64,000 nucleotides of DNA from Chryseobacterium gallinarum. GTDB taxonomy: Bacteria > Bacteroidota > Bacteroidia > Flavobacteriales > Weeksellaceae. Positions 7,853 through 15,940 of the stretch are shown here, piece by piece (position 1 is the stretch's first letter; each line of letters starts with the position of its first letter). The notes under the pieces were generated by a model. The model ran no database searches. It had not been told where the DNA came from and saw only the letters and a program-made list of their open reading frames with translations. The position numbers were made by a program, and so were the translations under genes. The stretch covers positions 1 through 64,000 of the forward strand of contig NZ_CP009928.1 in NCBI RefSeq assembly GCF_001021975.1. The letters are read 5' to 3'.

Positions 7853-8320
7853 ATGCCACAAATAACCAAAGGAGGAAAGTTTATCTTCGGAATCTCTCAT
7901 ATTCGGGAAGATTTGACAATTCAGATACCAAAACAAGCTATCCATGAATATGCTCTTGCTGATATTGAAAACATCATTCTGATTACAGGAAGTAAAGCGA
8001 CGGGAGGCTTCTGTATAACGACTTATCCACTTCTTTCTTCTTCAAAACTGTGTCATATATTGACAAATTGTCCTCAACTAAGGGAACAGACGCTACCAAT
8101 GGGCAAACTGATAACCTATAAAGGAAGGGGTTATACTTGGGTGCCAATAGGAGAAGGAGGAATGATCAGCCTAACCCCTGAATTGATGAAGGCATTAAGA
8201 TTGCAAGTCCATTCTGAATTATTGGCTATCAGAAGTAGCAATATCGCTTTCACAATGGGAGCAAAAGGGCCGTTGTGGGAAAAAGCGCAGGCTTTCAATG
8301 GTGAAATTACACGATATTAG
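7853..8320 (+). CDS. Uncharacterized cargo protein, possibly two AbrB-like units
   Basis: A 155-residue protein I do not recognise by name. Two segments look alike: an N-terminal one (FGISHIREDLTIQIPKQAI with a following LADIENIILITGS) and a C-terminal one (GYTWVPIGEGGMISLTPELM with LQVHSELLAIRSS). Both resemble the swapped-hairpin pattern of AbrB/MazE proteins ('strand-turn-strand IP helix L strand G'). If correct it would be a doubled DNA-binding or scaffold fold. That is inference; no experimental role is implied. It is the last gene of the cargo operon, 30 bases after the SRPBCC gene, and is followed by a strong terminator. Confidence 0.5.
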   Translation: MPQITKGGKFIFGISHIREDLTIQIPKQAIHEYALADIENIILITGSKATGGFCITTYPLLSSSKLCHILTNCPQLREQTLPMGKLITYKGRGYTWVPIGEGGMISLTPELMKALRLQVHSELLAIRSSNIAFTMGAKGPLWEKAQAFNGEITRY

Positions 8321-8324
8321 TCGT

Positions 8325-8368
8325 AGAAAGGACTTGCTCCATAAAACGAAGCAAGTCCTTTCTGTTTA
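8325..8368. terminator. Bidirectional terminator between cargo and integrase
   Basis: A 14-bp perfect stem, AGAAAGGACTTGCT (8325-8338) with AGCAAGTCCTTTCT (8350-8363), followed by TGTTT. It separates the convergent cargo operon and the integrase gene. Confidence 0.8.
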
Positions 8369-8371
8369 GTC

Positions 8372-9550
8372 TTAACCTCTCCTTTTTTGTGTGAGTTTCT
8401 CCATATCCTTTGAAATCTTGCTGTCCGTGATTTGAGCGTAGATTTGCGTGCTGGCAATAGAGGAATGCCCCATCATTTTGGCAATGCTCTCCATCGGAAT
8501 ACCTGCCTCTAAAGTCAGTGTGCCGAAGCTATGTCGTGCCATGTGCCAAGTTAGCGGAGTGCGAATACCACAAGCCAAACCAATCGTTTTGAGGTAAGTG
8601 GATAATTTGCCTTTACTTATCGTATCGGGAAATACCTTGTAATCCCCCTTGCTCTTCTCTTTCGTGTAAAGGGCGAGTATCTGCTCCGCTATCGGATGCA
8701 GGGGTATCAAACTCTCTACCTCCGTTTTCTGTCTTGCCTTGCGGATATATCGCTTCCCCTCGCTGTTCGTTTCGATTTGCGAAGCTCGGAGGCTCTGCAA
8801 GTCGGCGAATGCCAACCCCGTAAAGACAGAGAAAAGAAACATTCTTCGGCTCAGTTCCGCCCCTTCCTCCTGCAACGGGAATGCCAAGAGCTTTGCCACC
8901 TCGCCCTTGCTCAGGAAACGAGGTTTGCGCTCCACGGCTTCATACTTCACCTCTTCAAACGGATTGAAGCGTATTGTCCCTTGGCTGACAGCTCGGTACA
9001 TCAACCGACTCAACCAACAGAGATGCTTGTTTATCGTTGCAGGAGCGTAGCCCTTCTTCTTCAAATGGAAGCGGTAATCATCAAAGAAGTCTATCGTAAG
9101 AGCCGTTAGGAGAATATCCTCCTCGCTACGACTTCGCACAAAGGCATTGAGTTGTCTGTCGGAATACCGATTGTTGCTATACGTCCCCTCACTCTTGCTT
9201 TCTCTTTGGGCATTGAGTTCCTCTGTACTAAGGGCAAGAAGTGTCGTTGGATTCCGTCCGATGCCTTGTAAGTAGTTCTTCAGAAGCTCGGCACTCACTG
9301 CTCCATATTTGTAGAGCAAAGTATTGTAACCCTGTTCGATTTCCTCCCGAAAGGTTTGTAGGCGTTGGTTGGTCTTCTTGTCCATTGTTTCCCCTCGCTT
9401 CACGCTCCAATCGTGGGGGTTGATGCTTTCGCCTGTGGTTATCACTACGTTCGCTCCGTCAATGGTGATACGACAAAGGATTGCCGTTGTGCCGTCTGCT
9501 TTGGTCTTGTTTTTATTGATATAGAATAGGATTTTGAATGTACTGCGCAT
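8372..9550 (-). CDS. Tyrosine recombinase / integrase (IntDOT-type)
   Basis: A 392-residue site-specific recombinase with an N-terminal arm-binding domain, a SAM-like core-binding domain and a catalytic domain. The HxxR box (WHMARHSFGT), the second His box (MMGHSSIASTQIYAQI, with Tyr as the nucleophile) and the beta-hairpin Lys region (RKARQKTEVESLIPL) are present. The first catalytic Arg position reads FTGLAFADLQ, without Arg, as in the CTnDOT integrase group. It is probably the downstream partner of the adjacent recombinase, 5 bases away, and may be needed with it for integration or excision. Confidence 0.9.
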   Translation of the reverse strand: MRSTFKILFYINKNKTKADGTTAILCRITIDGANVVITTGESINPHDWSVKRGETMDKKTNQRLQTFREEIEQGYNTLLYKYGAVSAELLKNYLQGIGRNPTTLLALSTEELNAQRESKSEGTYSNNRYSDRQLNAFVRSRSEEDILLTALTIDFFDDYRFHLKKKGYAPATINKHLCWLSRLMYRAVSQGTIRFNPFEEVKYEAVERKPRFLSKGEVAKLLAFPLQEEGAELSRRMFLFSVFTGLAFADLQSLRASQIETNSEGKRYIRKARQKTEVESLIPLHPIAEQILALYTKEKSKGDYKVFPDTISKGKLSTYLKTIGLACGIRTPLTWHMARHSFGTLTLEAGIPMESIAKMMGHSSIASTQIYAQITDSKISKDMEKLTQKRRG

Positions 9551-9555
9551 AACTC

Positions 9556-10785
9556 CTACAAGGTTAAGGTTAAGTCTTCAGTGAAAGAGAGAAATCGATC
9601 AAACTCATCGAAGAGCTTTTTCGGGGTAACATGGGCGTATCGCTCAGTCGTTTGTATGTTGCTGTGCCCCAGCATTCGGCTCACCGTTTCAATGGGAACG
9701 CCACGTTCCAAAGTAATCAAGGTCGCAAAAGTATGGCGACCAACGTGTGCCGAAAGAGGAATAGATATACCTGCTCGAAGTTGCAGAGCTTTGAGTTGGA
9801 CGAGATAAGCCGAATAAGCAATGGGTGCAAAGAGCGTAGTTCGTTCGTCAGATTGATACCGCCCTATCAAATGCACCGCTTCAGGCAAGAGCTTCACACG
9901 ACAAAGGGTATTGGTCTTTTGTCTGCGGAACTTCAACCACAACGCCCCCTCATCATCCGTAAAGAGATGTTCCCGACTAAGGATGACCATATCGCAGTAA
10001 GGAACACCCGTAAAGCAAGAAAAGAGAAAGAGATTGCGAGCGGTTTCCAACTCCACTTCATATGGCTCAAAAGTCAGGTTCTGCAACTTATCCAATGAAG
10101 CTCTGTCCAATGCACGAGGTTGTTTATTCTCTCCTCGTTCTATCTCCACGTGGGCGAATAGTTGTCGTTCGGTTAGTCCTTCACGATACGCCAAACGGCA
10201 GACTTTCTTCACCGCTAAAGCCATCTTACGATAATAACCTTGCGAATGCCCCAGCTTTCCGACAGAATAGTGTTGCAAGCATTCCAAAAAGTCTTCCTCT
10301 ATCTGTCCGAAAGAAATATCTGTCGTGTGATACTTCTCTCGGATAAAGGCTTGCAGATGCTTACGAGTAGTGTAGTAACTGTTTAAAGTCGTCGCCTTTA
10401 TTTCTATACCCACCTTTTGCTCCATCTCCTTGACCATTCGGTCGTATCGCTCCAAAAAGGTTATTTGAGTTTGCATGCTCCCTTGGAACTGCTCCTTGAT
10501 GTCTGTCGCTGTAAAGACAGCACCTCGCTCACAAAGCACTCGATAAGCCGACTGTACCGAGAGAAGCAAGCGTTCCAACTTGCCGTTCGTTGCCACCGCT
10601 TCACGGCTCTTGCCGTTCAGTCTGCTCTCACGAGCATTCCACAAATCGGGGTCGCACGATAGCTTACAACTGAACTGCGCCATGGTTCGCCCGTACGTTA
10701 TCCGCCCCATGATTGGAGCTTGCCCCGACTTGTCCAATCCGCTCTTTTTCAGGTAGAGCAACACCTTGAATTTTTCTCTTTGCAT
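9556..10785 (-). CDS. Tyrosine recombinase / integrase (second copy, upstream gene)
   Basis: A 409-residue tyrosine recombinase with the same three-domain layout. Its boxes are FTGVPYCDMV (Arg I position without Arg), RRQKTNTLCRVKLLP, SAHVGRHTFATLI (HxxR) and MLGHSNIQTTERYAHV (His, with Tyr nucleophile). It is the first gene of a two-gene minus-strand operon. The pair is divergent enough to suggest different binding specificities, as in Tn4555-like and other Bacteroidota elements carrying tandem integrases. A TAACTTTG box lies 20 bases before its ATG. Confidence 0.9.
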   Translation of the reverse strand: MQREKFKVLLYLKKSGLDKSGQAPIMGRITYGRTMAQFSCKLSCDPDLWNARESRLNGKSREAVATNGKLERLLLSVQSAYRVLCERGAVFTATDIKEQFQGSMQTQITFLERYDRMVKEMEQKVGIEIKATTLNSYYTTRKHLQAFIREKYHTTDISFGQIEEDFLECLQHYSVGKLGHSQGYYRKMALAVKKVCRLAYREGLTERQLFAHVEIERGENKQPRALDRASLDKLQNLTFEPYEVELETARNLFLFSCFTGVPYCDMVILSREHLFTDDEGALWLKFRRQKTNTLCRVKLLPEAVHLIGRYQSDERTTLFAPIAYSAYLVQLKALQLRAGISIPLSAHVGRHTFATLITLERGVPIETVSRMLGHSNIQTTERYAHVTPKKLFDEFDRFLSFTEDLTLTL

Positions 10786-10804
10786 ACGCTTCTGTTTTTA
10801 TGGG

Positions 10805-10812
10805 CAAAGTTA
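10805..10812 (-). promoter_or_regulatory. Promoter -7 box TAACTTTG of the integrase operon
   Basis: On the minus strand the sequence GTAACTTTGC lies 20 bases before the integrase ATG. It fits the Bacteroidota -7 box. It also fits the GTAnnTTTGC core motif known for CTnDOT-type attachment sites; the promoter reading is preferred because of its distance to the ATG. Confidence 0.5.
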
Positions 10813-10887
10813 CCCGTTGTCGAAGCGTTTTCAGCTACGCAAAACATTGTAATACAAAGCATAAGCACCGTGATAGAGAAAAGATGA

Positions 10888-10966
10888 GTTACCGAACACT
10901 CTTCTGTCAGTTACCTTCTCTTTCTTCTTCGTTACCATTCTGAAGACAGACTAATGATTTGGTAAC
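10888..10966. repeat. GTTACC repeats with two-helical-turn spacing
   Basis: GTTACC occurs at 10888, 10910 and 10931 (spacing 22 and 21 bases) and inverted (GGTAAC) at 10961-10966. A further copy is inside the promoter at 10809. Direct spacing of about two helix turns suggests bound protein on one DNA face, such as integrase arm sites or an excisionase/regulator. Confidence 0.55.
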
Positions 10967-11136
10967 GGAACTTCTGCATAAATCCACGCTTTCTGCACTT
11001 TATCCCTCAATGCAAACCACCGAGATATGGCGCAAATTATCCTCATTTCCATTTACTTACCTCTCATTCTCTCTCTAATGCCCTTTCCTCTGATAGTTCC
11101 CTACTGAAAAGATTATTTTTTTCATTGTGATTAATT

Positions 11137-11166
11137 AAAAAAGCTCAGAAAACTGAGCTTTTGTTT
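11137..11166. terminator. Terminator of lpdA
   Basis: AAAAAAGCTCAG - aaaa - CTGAGCTTTTG stem-loop directly 3' of lpdA on the minus strand. A/T-tracts on both sides make it work in either direction and shield the chromosome from the element. Confidence 0.8.
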
Positions 11167-11186
11167 TATATAATATTGTATCAGAA

Positions 11187-12575
11187 TTAAATGTGAATTA
11201 CCTCACCGTAAGCAGCGGCAGCAGCTTCCATAATAGCTTCAGAAACGGTTGGGTGCGGGTGGATAGACTTAATGATCTCGTGGCCTGTAGTTTCCAGCTT
11301 TCTTGCTACAACAGCTTCAGCCACCATATCCGTTACGCCTTCACCAATCATGTGGCATCCTAACCACTCTCCATATTTAGCATCAAAGATTACTTTGATG
11401 AATCCATCTGTATTTCCGTTTGCCGTAGCTTTTCCACTTGCAGAAAGAGGGAATTTACCAACTTTGATTTCGTATCCTTTTTCCTTAGCTTGTTTTTCGG
11501 TAAGACCTACAGATGCTACTTCAGGGTGGCAATATGTACATCCAGGGATATTACCATAGTCGATTTTTTCTACGTGCATTCCTTTGATTTTCTCAACACA
11601 AGTGATTCCTTCTGCAGAAGCAACGTGAGCCAAGGCCTGAGTCGGGATGATATCACCGATTGCATAGTAACCCGGTACAGAAGTTTCATACCACTCGTTG
11701 ACCAATACTCTTCCTTTGTCTGTCTGGATTCCTACTTCTTCCAAACCAATGTTTTCGATATTGGCAGCAATACCTACAGCAGATAACAGGATATCAGCTT
11801 CAAGCGTAATGTTTCCGTTCGTTGTTTTTACGGTAGCTTTTACGCCTTCCCCGCTTGTATCAACACTTTCTACTGAAGCATTGGTCATAATTTCGATTCC
11901 TGATTTTTTCAGGGATTTTTCTAAATGCTTAGAAATTTCTTCATCTTCTACAGGAACAATATTTGGCATAAATTCTACAATCGTTACTTTTGTTCCCATT
12001 GTATTATAGAAATCGGCAAATTCTACTCCAATCGCTCCTGAACCCACAACAATCATAGATTTCGGCTGCTCAGGAAGAGAAAGTGCCTGTCTGTATCCGA
12101 TTACTTTTTTACCATCCTGTGGTAGGTTGGGTAATTCTCTTGAACGCGCTCCTGTAGCGATGATAATATGGTTTCCTGAATATTCAGTTACTTTACCATC
12201 TTTATCAGTAACAGAAACCTTTTTACCTTTCTGTACTGTTGCAGTACCCAGAATTACGTCAATTTTATTCTTTTTCATTAAGAACTCGATCCCTTTGCTC
12301 ATTTTGCTGGCAACCCCACGGCTTCTCTGAATAACGTTCGGGAACTCAAAACTTGCTTCCACCTTATTCAAACCATAATCTTCAGCATGGTTGATATAAT
12401 GAAAAACCTGAGCAGATTTCAACAAAGCTTTTGTTGGAATACATCCCCAGTTCAGACAGATTCCTCCTAAGTTTTCTTTTTCGATAATTGCGGTTTTGAA
12501 ACCCAATTGTGCTGCTCTGATCGCAGTAACATATCCACCAGGACCACTTCCAATGACAATAATATCGTAATTCAT
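11187..12575 (-). CDS. lpdA: Dihydrolipoyl dehydrogenase (E3)
   Basis: Reoxidizes dihydrolipoamide on 2-oxoacid dehydrogenase complexes and the glycine cleavage system using FAD and NAD+. The 462-residue length is typical. FAD-binding GSGPGGY is at residues 9-15, the redox disulfide is C40-C45 in GGICLNWGCIPTK, the NAD-binding GSGAIGVEF follows at mid-protein, and the C-terminal HPHPTVSEA carries the catalytic His with its Glu partner. It stands alone in its own unit. The fused E1 at 25998-28430 is a likely partner enzyme. Confidence 0.97.
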   Translation of the reverse strand: MNYDIIVIGSGPGGYVTAIRAAQLGFKTAIIEKENLGGICLNWGCIPTKALLKSAQVFHYINHAEDYGLNKVEASFEFPNVIQRSRGVASKMSKGIEFLMKKNKIDVILGTATVQKGKKVSVTDKDGKVTEYSGNHIIIATGARSRELPNLPQDGKKVIGYRQALSLPEQPKSMIVVGSGAIGVEFADFYNTMGTKVTIVEFMPNIVPVEDEEISKHLEKSLKKSGIEIMTNASVESVDTSGEGVKATVKTTNGNITLEADILLSAVGIAANIENIGLEEVGIQTDKGRVLVNEWYETSVPGYYAIGDIIPTQALAHVASAEGITCVEKIKGMHVEKIDYGNIPGCTYCHPEVASVGLTEKQAKEKGYEIKVGKFPLSASGKATANGNTDGFIKVIFDAKYGEWLGCHMIGEGVTDMVAEAVVARKLETTGHEIIKSIHPHPTVSEAIMEAAAAAYGEVIHI

Positions 12576-12900
12576 TACTTTAAAAATTTTTATGCGAATT
12601 TAAGGAAAAATATTGGATGTTTGATGCTTCTCTGTTTTCATATTTACTGAATACCAAACCTTATTTTTTCATTGTTAATATGGCACAGGGATGTTTGTTC
12701 TGATTTTCTGTCCATGCTCACTATAAATTATTATTCAATAGAAAAACACCTGATTTCCTCTGTCTACTGCCGTATAAAATGTAGAGAAACGGCTGTTCCG
12801 ACCCAATAACTGAGAGTATATTCTTATTCAATATCATAATGAAAAGACAATGCTTACTTTAAAATAAAAAAGAGCAAATTAATCTGCTCTTTATTTTATT
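12576..12900. other. AT-rich gap with a terminator for the downstream small gene
   Basis: Contains the upstream region of lpdA and, at 12869-12892, the stem AAAGAGCA / TGCTCTTT that ends the minus-strand gene starting near 13173. No ORF with family features is seen. Confidence 0.6.
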
Positions 12901-13173
12901 CTATTTTACCTTTCTTAACAATTGTTTCTCTCTTTTATACCTTTCATTCAAAGCTTTCATCTGATCTCTCTTCATTTGTTTGGTTGCAAGCGGATGATTC
13001 AGGATCAGTTTCTTTTCCGTATTGTACTTTTTATCCAGTTCCTTCATCTTAAGGTTAATCATCTCGTTTTTTGACGGATGTGGAGGAACCGGAGGATGTT
13101 TCTGGGCAAAAATAGTGGATGATAAACCTAATAACAACAATGTTGAAATAAATAACTTTTTCATAATGTTCAT
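12901..13173 (-). CDS. Small secreted basic protein of unknown function
   Basis: A 90-residue product with a signal peptide (MKKLFISTLLLLGLSSTIFA, cleavage after the AQ motif) and a mature part of about 65 residues. The mature part is Lys-rich and helical (KMKELDKKYNTEKKLILNHP, later KRDQMKALNERYKREKQLL), recalling periplasmic Spy/CpxP-like or DUF-type coiled-coil proteins of flavobacteria. Start may be the first ATG or the MKK three codons later (13164). No operon neighbours; own terminator. Confidence 0.65.
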   Translation of the reverse strand: MNIMKKLFISTLLLLGLSSTIFAQKHPPVPPHPSKNEMINLKMKELDKKYNTEKKLILNHPLATKQMKRDQMKALNERYKREKQLLRKVK

Positions 13174-13509
13174 ATTTTAAAATGATTTCAATTAAATGAT
13201 AATGAATTAATTGAATTCATTCGGTTTAATAATTAAATGCATAGATCATACCAATAATTACATCTCTCTGCCAACTTATCTTATTTAACTCTATTTATGA
13301 TTTATATTTAAAAAGTTAAAATTATTGGTAATACCCGCTAATTTATACGAATATATTACAGAATGTTCAAAAGTTTCTATCCTTTGGAGTTTCAATTACA
13401 AATATCACTAAATTATGATTTATTCAAGTGCAATAAAAATCTTAAACAAAAGATTACAAATAACTGATTTTTCATAATTTTATATTAATAACAATTTAAA
13501 ACAAATAAT
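13174..13509. other. AT-rich upstream region
   Basis: Strongly AT-rich with no ORF. It probably holds promoters for the divergent genes at 13173 and 13510. No clear -7 consensus box could be picked with confidence. Confidence 0.5.
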
Positions 13510-14388
13510 ATGAAAAAAATCTTTTCAATTTTTTTGATTTGGGGACTGTTTTTAAATGCCCAGGTTGGTATTAATACTTTAACACCCAACAGTACTTTAG
13601 CAATTAATGGATCACTGGGAGCCGGCTACAAAGAAGTTACAGCAACCACCTACTCTATCCTGGCAACAGATCATTATATAACTTACAACGGAACCGGAAA
13701 TACTACATTTACGCTTCCTGTTATCGGAACCGGAACAACAAGTTATACCGGAAGAATTTACAAAATCAAAAATATTTCTGCGTCCGGCATTACTCTTCAG
13801 GCTTCAAGTGGTAATACTTTAAGAATCGATAATACTCCCGTTGCCAGCTTTGTAATTCCTACGGGGGCCTATGCTGAAGTGGTGAACAACAGTAACACTG
13901 CTGGCGGAACCTGGGATATGTCTTTCACGGTTCTTCCTAAGCCAAGTAATGTGGAAATCTATGGGGCACAGCTTTCCATACCGCCTCATGCCAATGCTTC
14001 CTCACCGGTTGCAGACTGGACCAATCATACCAATACCGCTTATGATACCGGAACAGGAACAGATATATGGTGGGTAGTGAGCAAATCTTCTACAACATAT
14101 GCCCATACCGCCAATTATGCGAATGCCAGCAGAATGATGATTGTGTATGAATATCAAGGTGCTCCTTTCAATGTCAATAATATGTATCCGATTCTCACAG
14201 CAGGAAATAATTCCAGCTTTCCTGATGTATTTACAGCATCGTTTGTAAGCCTTGCCAACAACGGAACCGGGGGAAAAACCAGGCTTACGGTATCTGTTGC
14301 CCGTATTGATTTTATCGGAATTAATGGAAATAACAGTAACTGGGCCGGAACTTTCCTTCTCAACCTGTTATTAGCCCGAAAGTATTAA
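13510..14388 (+). CDS. Secreted protein with tail-fibre-like N-terminus
   Basis: A 292-residue protein with a signal peptide ending in NAQ and a mature start of VGINTLTPNSTLAINGSLGA, a pattern common at the start of flavobacterial surface proteins. The middle part is Gly/Thr/Asn-rich beta structure (NGTGNTTFTLP and similar), and the C-terminal half (PPHANASSPVADWTNHTNTA onward) looks like a compact beta domain. No catalytic motif and no T9SS sorting domain are seen. Function unknown; an adhesin or surface role is possible. Single gene with its own terminator. Confidence 0.65.
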   Translation: MKKIFSIFLIWGLFLNAQVGINTLTPNSTLAINGSLGAGYKEVTATTYSILATDHYITYNGTGNTTFTLPVIGTGTTSYTGRIYKIKNISASGITLQASSGNTLRIDNTPVASFVIPTGAYAEVVNNSNTAGGTWDMSFTVLPKPSNVEIYGAQLSIPPHANASSPVADWTNHTNTAYDTGTGTDIWWVVSKSSTTYAHTANYANASRMMIVYEYQGAPFNVNNMYPILTAGNNSSFPDVFTASFVSLANNGTGGKTRLTVSVARIDFIGINGNNSNWAGTFLLNLLLARKY

Positions 14389-14409
14389 ATTAATCAGCTT
14401 CTTTTTCAT

Positions 14410-14437
14410 AAGAGCAGGTGTATTCCTGCTCTTTTTT
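14410..14437. terminator. Bidirectional terminator
   Basis: AAGAGCAGG (14410-14418) with CCTGCTCTT (14425-14433) followed by T's, lying between the convergent secreted-protein gene and the fucosidase. Confidence 0.8.
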
Positions 14438-14446
14438 ACTTTCCGG

Positions 14447-15937
14447 TTACCGTCTGATCCGGATCACTGTGGCATATTTTAGTGCTGCTCTCTCTTCCGG
14501 AAGCTTCACATAGATCCTGTTTCCTTTTCTTTCCCATTGAACTTTGGATGAAACTCCCAGAATTGTTAATGACTTTGGTGTCCATTTTTCGGGGAGTAAA
14601 AAGGAAAGATCCGCCGGTGCCTGATATTCCGCTTTTTCATCCAGATGGAATATATTGAGTGTATTACCGTCTTTACTTTGGGTATAATAAAAATCACCTT
14701 CATGATAAGGAGGCAAAGTCCTTGTTGCAAAAACAGCAGATTGATTAATCTCCATCCAACCGGAGATTTCTTTCAACCGGTTATAGACAATGGCATCAAA
14801 ATCCCCGCCGGGTCCGGGAGCTATATTCATCAGATAATTTCCCCCTCTTGAAATAATTTTAATAAGGGTTTCTATAATTTTCTGAGACGATTTATAATGG
14901 TCATTGGGAACATAAGAAAAGGAATCTCCCATCGTAATACAGCTTTCCCATGGGATAGAAAGTGCATGTTCGGGAACGGCCTGCTCAGGTGTGACATAAT
15001 TTTCCCATTTCCCGGGAACGGTACGGTCCACAATAATAATTCCCGGCTGATTCTTACGGGCCATATTCCCGATTTTGTCCATATCAATATCCTGTTCTAC
15101 CTTGATGGTGCGCTGCCATTCTACTTTCGGATCAATGGTACGGAAAGGACGGACCCATCCTCCGTCCAGCCAGAGAATATCTATTTTACCATAATTGGAT
15201 GTAATTTCATTCAGCTGATTGAACGTAAACTTTTTAAAGCGTTCCCATTTTTCAGGATACTTTGTGGGATCGTAATTCACGTTTCTGTCTTTGGGAGGAA
15301 AATAAGACCACCAGTATTCATCGGAATGCCAATCGGGTTTTGAAAAATATGCTCCAATTTTAAAACCTTCTTTCCTGAAAGTATTGAAAATCTCTTTGGT
15401 GACATCCGCTTTAGGATTTTTTGAGAACGGTGTTTTGGATGAGGTTATTTTATAATCCGACTCCCTGGTATTAAACATCGCAAAACCATCATGATGCTTT
15501 GTTGTAAAAACCACATATTTCATTCCGGCCTTCTTTACGGCGTCTGCCCATTTCTGGGGATCAAACTGAGTCGGATTGAAAGTGCTCTGAAGATTTTCAT
15601 AATTTTTCACATATTCATAATACGACTTTCCGTGTTCAGGATTTCTCCGGGTCCACGATTCATCTTCCGGGCAGAGGCTCCAGCTTTCAACAATCCCCCA
15701 TTGGCTATAGGTTCCCCAATGCATAAACAGTCCGAACTTCAGGTCCTGCCATTCTTCCAGATTTCTGATAACAAGAGGATCTTCCGGTTTCTGATATCCG
15801 TCCGATACATTATGTGCCTGAGAAAACAGAGCAGAGCTTATCAAAAGCGGTAAAAAGAACAGTTTTTTGGAGTTTTGTCTTACAGGCATTGCGGGAATAG
15901 TTTCCGCTAATTTAATTATCCTTTTACAGATCCGCAA
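14447..15937 (-). CDS. GH29 alpha-L-fucosidase
   Basis: Exo-acting enzyme releasing terminal L-fucose from host or algal glycans; secreted. The 496-residue product begins with a short extension; a start at MPVRQNSKK (15889) would give a normal signal peptide. Family landmarks are KFGLFMHWGTYSQ, FTTKHHDGFAMF, IGAYFSKPDWH and the nucleophile region ILWLDGGW. The C-terminal part forms the beta-sandwich. Its 3' neighbour is convergent; upstream on the same strand is the TIGR01777 gene, 3 bases away, so it may be read with that cluster. Confidence 0.93.
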   Translation of the reverse strand: MRICKRIIKLAETIPAMPVRQNSKKLFFLPLLISSALFSQAHNVSDGYQKPEDPLVIRNLEEWQDLKFGLFMHWGTYSQWGIVESWSLCPEDESWTRRNPEHGKSYYEYVKNYENLQSTFNPTQFDPQKWADAVKKAGMKYVVFTTKHHDGFAMFNTRESDYKITSSKTPFSKNPKADVTKEIFNTFRKEGFKIGAYFSKPDWHSDEYWWSYFPPKDRNVNYDPTKYPEKWERFKKFTFNQLNEITSNYGKIDILWLDGGWVRPFRTIDPKVEWQRTIKVEQDIDMDKIGNMARKNQPGIIIVDRTVPGKWENYVTPEQAVPEHALSIPWESCITMGDSFSYVPNDHYKSSQKIIETLIKIISRGGNYLMNIAPGPGGDFDAIVYNRLKEISGWMEINQSAVFATRTLPPYHEGDFYYTQSKDGNTLNIFHLDEKAEYQAPADLSFLLPEKWTPKSLTILGVSSKVQWERKGNRIYVKLPEERAALKYATVIRIRR

Positions 15938-15940
15938 GTA

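Larger units (their letters stand above)
1..11130. mobile_element. Integrated mobilizable element (right part or whole), Bacteroides/flavobacterial type
   Basis: The stretch carries mobilization genes (relaxase, MobC-like, DUF3408), replication-type genes (CHC2/Toprim primase, VirE/VapE-like), two small helix-turn-helix genes, a cargo operon and two tyrosine recombinases. This is the usual content of Bacteroidota mobilizable or conjugative-derived elements. Base composition is visibly richer in G+C than the lpdA side, and the change to AT-rich chromosome falls around 10,990-11,130. No transfer ATPase (TraG) or Tra/T4SS genes are seen, so mobilization in trans is inferred. The left boundary may lie before the window. 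The exact attachment sites were not identified. The right limit is approximate. Confidence 0.85.
10786..11186. other. Right end of the element: control region and probable att side
   Basis: No ORF. It holds the integrase promoter (10805-10812), a cluster of GTTACC words (10888-10966) and, at 11137-11166, the terminator shared with lpdA. Between about 10,990 and 11,130 the sequence passes from element-like to AT-rich chromosomal composition, so the right junction probably lies there; the exact bases cannot be fixed without an empty-site comparison. Confidence 0.55.

Noticed and set aside
10804..10813. GTAACTTTGC on the minus strand as a CTnDOT-like attachment core
   Set aside because: It matches the GTAnnTTTGC core pattern, but it also matches the Bacteroidota -7 promoter box and sits at promoter distance from the integrase ATG. 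No second copy at a left junction could be seen.
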